From Lepidodermella squamata (lineage: Eukaryota; Gastrotricha): a DNA stretch of 64,000 nucleotides. Position numbers and translations under genes: made by a program. Below, in pieces: positions 57,671 to 64,000 of this stretch (its first letter is position 1; every line of letters starts with the position of its first letter). The stretch spans positions 2,294,001 to 2,358,000 of the forward strand of contig JBLDXI010000054.1 of the NCBI GenBank assembly GCA_047495785.1. The letters run 5' to 3'. A model generated the notes under the pieces. It was not told the DNA's origin. It saw only the letters and a list, made by a program, of their open reading frames with translations, and did no database searches.

Positions 57671-58876
57671 ATGCTCCCGTTTTTGAGAAAACTAAGAAAA
57701 CCTCTCATATTAACAGTATTTGTTTCATCGTGTTCTTACCTGGTTCTGTTGCGGAGCGACTCGTTTCAAGAAAAATCAGACAATAGTGCGACAAAATATC
57801 AACTCAGTCAAGTTTTTCTGGAAAGGAGGCGCCATGTCCGCAATATTTGCCACGATTATTACAATTCGATAGTATCCCAGAACGATAGCCTCTTAAATGT
57901 TAAGAAAGGTCTAACAATGTTGGAAAAAGATGAACGGAAGGAGCGCGCTTTCTATGTCGATGAGGCTAACAAATTTGTAACTTGCGCGTAAGCCTCATAG
58001 CTATCCAACCTGAATCAGTGACTATTTCCTGTCAATTTTTTCCAGGATTGCGAAAGCAGCTTCAACTAATTGGAAAAGACTTTTGATGTACCTGGCTGAG
58101 AATTCGAGCGCTTCATCGCTAGAAGAGATAGAATCCGATTTCATTCATAATATTACGCTGTGGAATAGAAATGCCAGTTTTCGCCCTCTTTCATGGTACA
58201 GTCATTCCGAAAAGCTAGACCGGCTGGTTAACTACACAAAGATTGTCTGGGTACGCGATCCTCTTGTTCGACTCGTATCGGCTTGGAAGTCTAAATTGAG
58301 GGATGAGAATAACGCCTACTATCAAAAGGTTCGAGATATCGATAAATCCCATAAGTTTGTTCCTTCATTTCTTTGACTCACAGGTATACGCTAGCTACAT
58401 TAAAGAGAACATCCGCCAATCCGGGAAACATAGGAATGCGTCCTACCCGGTAACTTTGGAGGAATTCTTCACATTTGTGTACAACGAAGGCAGCACTCAC
58501 GGAATGGCTGACGCACATTGTAATCCGGGTTGAATTTTCCGATATTTTTAATGTTTAAATTCAATTATTAGGGTCTATGTACAATATTCAATGTTCGCCT
58601 TGCTTTTTTGATTACGACTACATCGCGAGAGTCGAAAATTGGGTGCCAGAAGCCAAATATATCCTCGAAAGGGTCATTGAAAGAAATAGCCATTCCTGGT
58701 CTCGGATGCAGACTCCAGTTGTACAGAGGTCTCTAACGCAGGCTAAGAACACATCAACGGCAGCAATTGTCCGTTCTGCCCTCGCGAAATGTCCATTGTT
58801 ACTTATTGGGAAAATACGCAGCATGTTTGGGCTGGATTTTGACCTATTCGGCTATTCTCGCGTCGCACAGTATTAA
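57671..58876 (+). CDS. HNK-1-type carbohydrate sulfotransferase 1
   Basis: Exons 57671-57987, 58046-58328, 58384-58519 and 58572-58876, 1041 nt (346 residues). A type II membrane anchor (LILTVFVSSCSYLVLL) fits a Golgi enzyme. Sulfotransferase_2 features: the PAPS 5'-phosphosulfate loop reads AKAASTNWKRLLMYL (family norm PKVGSTTWKRL), the 3'-phosphate site reads VWVRDPLVRLVSAW, and the C-terminal part has DAHW...CSPCFFDYDYIARVENW. The 5' loop is slightly degenerate (A for P, N for T), so activity could be altered. Introns 1, 2 and the HW intron are at the same sites and phases as in the next two genes, showing tandem duplication. Confidence 0.8.
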
Positions 58877-59134
58877 TTATTCAACAATGTTGTCGTGGCC
58901 AACGCATCATGGGGATGATGATGAGTCTCGGCTGGAACTATCTTCGATATCGATTATCGGAGCCGAGATACAGGAAATTTGCTTGCGGCTGCACCTCACG
59001 TGCGTAGATTCATACGTTTTTTATTGTCTCACGCTATTCGTAGTTCATTTTTGTTAAACTCACGTGAGTTCGTATCAATAAAATTGAATGCTATACCAGT
59101 AGTTTGCCTTTAAGCAAGAGTAAGGAATTCATGC

Positions 59135-60487
59135 ATGCCCTTACGTAACGCTGCACTCGTACCGCTGTTCGCGGTATCGCTTTCCTTCTACTTCATCATC
59201 TACCAGTATGCATTTGCCCCTACAGACACAACAGAGGTCCGCGAGATGACCCAAGCTCTTTCAATTTCCAACCCAACTAAAGATTCAGCAACGGTCAAAG
59301 CAGAAGAACCCGCTTTTCCAACCTACGATGTTAGCAGTGTTGGAAAGACACTTGAAGATAGGCGTCTGTCTGTGCAAAATAGCTGCCATCGCAGGTTTGG
59401 CAACATTGGCGCCAATTTGAAGAATATGCGGGCGCTGTATGCCTTTCAAAAGAATAAGATTGTTCAAAACACATTTTTCTACGATGATGAGCGGCGGATG
59501 CTGATGTGCGTGTAAGTATGGTGATGGGAGCTAAAATTATTGCATTTTACCAGTGGTTTATTCATTTCAATTAGGATAGCGAAAGTCGGCTCTACCACCT
59601 GGAAGAAGATTTTGCTTTACATGAGCGAAAATTCACCTTTTAAATCACCCTACGATGTCCCGAGTGAGGTGGTGCACAATTTGACAGCTTGGCCCAAAGG
59701 AATATCCCTTAAACCGGTCTCATCAATCATGGGGGATAAGAGGAAACTGAACGAGGTGCTTGGCTATACAAAAGTGGTTTGGGTTCGCAATCCTTACATA
59801 CGCTTAGTATCAGGTATGACAAATTTCATCATAATTACAGAAAATATGACGGAAATTATTTTAAAGCATGGAATTCCAAACTGAGGACAGGAACCAATGC
59901 GTACTACAGCAAGGTATTTAATCAGTGAAACCCATACTTCTTTACATGCTTTACGTCTTAGGTGTATTCTAATCACATAAAAAATCTCTACCATGGTGTG
60001 AAATCGCAAAAAACCGCAAAAAATGTTAGCACAACTACTCCGGCTCCAGTTCCTGTGACATTAGAAGAATTCCTATACTACATACGCCGGACAGTGAGGG
60101 TCTATCAAATGAGTGATGTTCACTGTGAGTAATGACTTGCAAATATTCATTATTTCACACTAATCGATTCATCTTTTTTATATAGGGTCTACTTACAACA
60201 CGCAATGCATGCCATGTACTTTGGACTACGACTATATTGGTAGATTGGAAAATTGGTACCCTGAGGCACATTACGTCCTTAGCAAATTAGTAGGCCCGAA
60301 GAACTCGACCAGCTATATGAAACTTCATACAGCGGACATGGGAAAAATGCTATTACAACATAAGTCATCGGACGACGAGTGGATAAAAATGCTGAAACGT
60401 CTTCCTAAACGCTCTAGAGACGAAGTGAAACCTACTTTTTGGATAGATTTCGAAATTTTCGGTTACAACCCTGAAGAATTCTCATAG
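59135..60487 (+). CDS. HNK-1-type carbohydrate sulfotransferase 2
   Basis: Exons 59135-59511, 59575-59813, 59867-59913, 59962-60124 and 60186-60487, 1128 nt (375 residues). ATG 59135 starts a type II anchor (LVPLFAVSLSFYFIIYQYAF); the ATG four bases earlier is out of frame. The PAPS loop is canonical (IAKVGSTTWKKILLYM). The 3'-phosphate motif VWVRNPYIRLVSAWNSK is split by an intron after RLVS, which gene 1 lacks. CMPCTLDYDYIGRLENWYPE is the family C-terminal motif. AATAAA is at 60537-60542. Likely transfers sulfate from PAPS to a glycan hydroxyl in the Golgi; acceptor unknown. Confidence 0.83.
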
Positions 60488-60838
60488 CAACACTCTTCTA
60501 TTTTGTTTTATCTATTTACATTTGTAATTACTACATAATAAAAGACCTGTTTCTGCTAGTTTGTTTTCGTAATGTGACCATATTTTAGGCTGTTTTCCCA
60601 TCAATTGTTGTGATAATGGCAAACCGCATTAGTATGATGTATAATATGGTGCTTATAGAGGCCAAACTTTATTGGATTATTTGATAATGAATAATTTAGA
60701 AGGGTGTAAAAATAATAAGCAAGCATCGCGCCTTCTGAGGATACACAACTCATCAGCGCCTCTCATCGAGGCTAATTCTTTTGCGGCAATTCATATAATG
60801 ATTTCTGGCAGTATCGCTTCTGCTCCGCTGAGGCGGCG
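60488..60838. other. Spacer between sulfotransferase genes
   Basis: 351 bp, with the polyadenylation signal of the preceding gene at 60537-60542 and presumably the promoter of the next. Nothing else recognised. Confidence 0.5.
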
Positions 60839-62160
60839 ATGCATTACAAGCGACGAAGGAATACATTCGCTATTGCTATGAACAAGACTGCGCTTTTTGT
60901 GTGGCTTGCTCTTTCCAGCACAGTTGGCTACTTGTTACTATTCCACCTTATGACGGGAGATCAGGAGAAAGTCACCATTTTTTCGTCACTCATCACCGCT
61001 ATCGGTTTCCACCGGGCTCCTGCCGAGAAAAGGCCTGTTTTTGAAGGCTATCAGCCCCTTTATAATGTCGATTTGTTGGAGGAGACATTTGAGAAAAGAC
61101 GCAAGGTACTCAGGGAAGCGTGTAAGAGACGTTATGGTCGCGAACCAGAACTGCGCCACGAACGGTTGTGGGCTATCCATGTTCTTTCAATCAATCCTTC
61201 TATTCAAAATTCTTTCTTTGTCGACGAGGAAAACCGAGCCCTGTTTTGCCTGTGAGTTACTTCCAATCAAATCGTAATTTATTCATTAATTGTTTGATAG
61301 AATTCCGAAAGTTGGTTCGACAACTTGGAAGAGGTTACTGCTGTACGGTGCTACAAATTCTAACTTCCTCAGCCCCGAGTCGATAGCGCATGATTTTGTG
61401 CATAGTAGCTACAAATGGCCGTCTAACATTTCTCTCAAACCCATAAAAGCCTTTCAAAATCAAACTGCTAAGCTGCTGGATATCATGTCAAATTACACCA
61501 AGGTCATATGGGTGCGCCACCCTTTGATGCGGCTGGTCTCAGCATGGAACAGCAAACTCACGGGTAGGAATGAGTTCTACTCCAAGGTGAAGCTTATGAG
61601 TTTAAAAGATCGATGGAATTTTCAGTGATTTATGGATTATTAGAGCGTGGGACAACACATTGCGGCGAAATTCCGGAGACCTGATACCAGGGGACCTACA
61701 ACAACAATCAGGCCGAACAATGTTTCAATTGAGCTTTCAGAATTTTTTCGATACCTTGAACGAGATGTTAAGCTGTACAAAATGAGCGATGTTCATTGTA
61801 AGTTTCTAACAAAGCAGAAGTGAATTTTCTTGAATTTTTCCTTCTCTAGGGTCACTATACAATGTGCAATGCTTACCTTGCTACACTCAGCCGCATTACA
61901 TCGGCCATTTAGAGAATTGGTTCCCCGAGGTGGATTATGTTCTGCGGAAAATAACGGCCAAGAACCCAAATTCTTACTGGCAACGCCCACCGGAAGAGCA
62001 AGAAGCCGCGGCTAATCTGCTGTACAAAACTGACGGCGCTCGGTCTGACCCAACGTGGCGCGATATGCTAAAAATGCTTCCTACAAAACTGCTTAAATCT
62101 GTGACAAAAATCTACCAAATCGATTTTGAGTTATTCGGCTACAACGCAACATTATTTTGA
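60839..62160 (+). CDS. HNK-1-type carbohydrate sulfotransferase 3
   Basis: Exons 60839-61251, 61301-61586, 61644-61797 and 61850-62160, 1164 nt (387 residues). Start at ATG 60839, or at the in-frame ATG 60878 (MNKTALFVWLALSSTVGYLL) just before the membrane anchor. The PAPS loop is canonical (LIPKVGSTTWKRLLLYG), the 3'-phosphate site is VIWVRHPLMRLVSAWNSK, and the C-terminus has DVHW, CLPCYTQPHYIGHLENW. It is the most conventional of the four sulfotransferases. Its stop lies 11 nt from the stop of the convergent gene on the other strand, so their 3' UTRs must overlap. Confidence 0.83.
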
Positions 62161-62171
62161 AAGGCTATTAT

Positions 62172-63462
62172 TCAACGAAGTAAATGCTTTCCAAAGTTAT
62201 CAATGTCATAGCTGAAAACTTTAGCATCAAAGCCGTATATTCGTTTTATGCTTTTCAGCAGTTGATTTGGAACATTCTTCAGCAGCTCCTTCCAATTTTT
62301 TTCATGGCTACGAGTTCGGGGTCCCAAAATTCTACGGATTTTTGCGTGATCATCGGCGCTAATATTGGTTCGCACTGATTTCAGGAATTTTCCGAGAATG
62401 TATTGAGTTTCAGGATGCCATTTTTCCACATTTATCACATAATCATATTGAACGTGGCACGGGGCACATTGTAGATCGTAGGTGTACCCTAGCATAAATA
62501 TTGGAATGAGTGAAATTCGTACATTTTTGACGGTAAAAACTCACAGTGAACATCTTGCCGCTTGGGGTATTCCACAATGTAACGGAGAAATTCCTCGAAA
62601 GTCACTCCTGTTTCGTTTGCTAGATGCCTTTGTGAGCCTTTGCGGTATATTTTTTTTATTTTCGAGCCGACTAACTATGAACGGTAACTTGTGTAACTTT
62701 CAGCTTTTCAACGTTGATTAAGCTTTTACCCAATTGTAATATTCATTGTGCCCCGTCAATTTATCATTCCATGCAGACTGAGAAAAACAGAAATATTGAG
62801 AGGAAATGAGGGAAATATGTAGCTTATTTATACCACAAGGCGAATTAATGGGTGCCTGACCCAAGCGATTTTCGTGTAATTTGCCAACCGTTGTATTACT
62901 CCTTCTTTTTCGTCGTAGAAGTATCTCAAATGTTTAAAAGTGGAGTTGCTCGGCCAAGCCGATGCGTTATGCATCGTCAAGTCAAGGGATGAAAGGCTGG
63001 GAAAAGATGAGTTTGGACCGAGAAAAAGTAAAAGCTGCTTTAGTTCCGATGACGCGACTTTGGGCATTCTAACAAAAAAAATCCATATCTGGTCAGATCG
63101 AGAATTTCGACTCACATGCAAAAAAGTAGCTTGTTCGCATCGTCCACGAAGATGGAGCTTTTGGGGCTTTCCTTTGACGTTATCTTGCGGTAAGCAATTT
63201 GATTCAATTCTGTCGGATTAACAGGAATCTGATAATGAATAGAGCATTGTTTTCTCGAGTTGATTGAGCGTTGTTTGAAAGATTCCTCCAATTTCTCAGA
63301 CGCTGAGTTGGCAAAGTTACCGAATAATGGCTGAGCTTTGCTATCGCCGGGAGCCTTGCTGAAGTCGAAAGTGTAAGTTACCCCATGGAGTACAATAAGT
63401 CCAGATAGTAAACTAGCTATCCAAAAGACTTTTCGAAAATCTGCGCTAGTAAACGCACACAT
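62172..63462 (-). CDS. HNK-1-type sulfotransferase-like protein 4, altered PAPS loop
   Basis: Exons 63462-63116, 63068-62834, 62777-62730, 62674-62545 and 62488-62172, 1077 nt (358 residues). ATG 63462 (MCAFTSADFRKVFW) precedes the type II anchor (IASLLSGLIVLH). It has the 3'-phosphate motif AWVRHPLIRLVSAWNDK, the intron after RLV and the HW intron seen in gene 2, and CAPCHVQYDYVINVEKW. The 5'-phosphosulfate loop, however, reads MPKVASSELKQLLLF: the usual STTW is replaced by SSEL. The Lys is kept, but the Thr and Trp are lost. It may bind PAPS poorly, or be a non-catalytic relative. Splicing of the small third exon is inferred from the paralogue. Confidence 0.75.
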
Positions 63463-64000
63463 TAAGCTGTCAAAATGGCCGAAATGTTTAGGTTTGTTGT
63501 TGTGCACGTGCGTTGTGTTCGGAGTCACGACCAAGCCACTACTACGCACTATGCTGCGGTAAGCGTGACCACTGTTAGAGCCATCTCGCGAATGCTAGTG
63601 TATTCGGTTCATTCTTCGTGGCTCTGCCCCAAATGCTACAAGTGCCACAAAGTGCTGAGTTTGACTGCGGGTGAAAGCCGTACGGTCACTCCCGCATCTT
63701 TTTATTTCGACCATTTCGACCATCTGAGGCCTTAAAGGATTACGAGTTGCGATGATAGAAGATAGGAAATATCCCAAGGCTTATAGTTTGTTCAGCAATT
63801 TCCAAATGCGATTACATTTTTCATTTTTGAGATGAGCCCCTTTCCCGTAACACGTTACATTTCGTTTCAATTTAAATGGAATGGAAAGACAAATCTTCCA
63901 TAAATTTGTTACCCAATTTATTTATTTATTTATTTATTTATTTCTTAATATAAATCTCTGTAGAAAATCACATCAATATAATAATTTGCATCTGGAATGA
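63463..64000. other. Right-edge non-coding sequence with ATTT microsatellite
   Basis: Upstream of sulfotransferase 4. Short frames here have no recognisable content. Seven ATTT units occur at 63916-63943. The window ends in AT-rich sequence. Confidence 0.5.
63916..63943. repeat. (ATTT)7 microsatellite
   Basis: Seven perfect ATTT units, interrupted after 63943 by C. Confidence 0.9.

Noticed and set aside
1-64000. Bacterial-type systems such as CRISPR arrays, operons with ribosome binding sites, or rRNA genes
   Set aside because: None seen; the window is intron-rich animal DNA.

Overview
This is animal nuclear DNA from a compact genome. I see about 24 protein genes, nearly all split by spliceosomal introns with GT...AG ends. 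Most introns I could place are only 45-65 nt, with T-rich tracts before the acceptor AG. AATAAA signals lie just behind several stop codons, and genes are tightly packed on both strands: two convergent genes end 11 nt apart. The gene content is metazoan: class C GPCRs, HNK-1-type sulfotransferases, a GDP-fucose-type transporter, Sushi/CCP exons, piggyBac. The species cannot be settled from the sequence. Nematodes, appendicularian tunicates, rotifers and tardigrades all have members with such small introns.

Left third (1-25.3 kb). A family of large secreted ankyrin-repeat proteins dominates. Four copies are present: a 3'-incomplete gene at 44-2827 (-), a strongly shortened one at 3860-6249 (-), a full-length one at 7311-13616 (+) and a shorter one at 16708-20402 (+). 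The full plan is signal peptide, about 15 ankyrin repeats in one 2.2 kb exon, five Sushi/CCP-like modules each in its own phase-symmetric exon, a Thr-rich linker, a second ankyrin block, and an eight-cysteine C-terminal domain. Ankyrin repeats are normally intracellular, so this architecture is the most unusual thing here. Two GABA-B-type receptors (14153-16551, 22352-25338) and a RING gene with a hexapeptide-repeat tail (20743-21634) are interleaved.

Middle (25.5-46 kb). It holds an unrecognised six-exon gene, a LamG-like surface protein, a plain ankyrin protein, a tiny cysteine-rich secreted peptide, an unrecognised signal-peptide protein with a GPI-like tail whose third intron carries an intact piggyBac element (34965-38097, TTAA on both sides), and an AlbA_2/Schlafen-like gene. 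After these comes a tandem pair of LicD/fukutin-type transferase genes. One copy has a one-base deletion and an intron swollen by a head-to-head pair of tRNA-derived SINEs.

Right third (46-64 kb). A gene-poor 3.5 kb is followed by a small ankyrin gene, a third LicD-type gene, a 431-bp fold-back element, a third GABA-B-type receptor, a GDP-fucose-type transporter, and four HNK-1-type sulfotransferase genes. The sulfotransferases, sugar transporter and LicD enzymes all point to Golgi glycan modification, and most other genes encode secreted or surface proteins. Whether they act together is not shown by the sequence. All exon boundaries are my own manual calls from splice consensus, reading frame and paralogue comparison.
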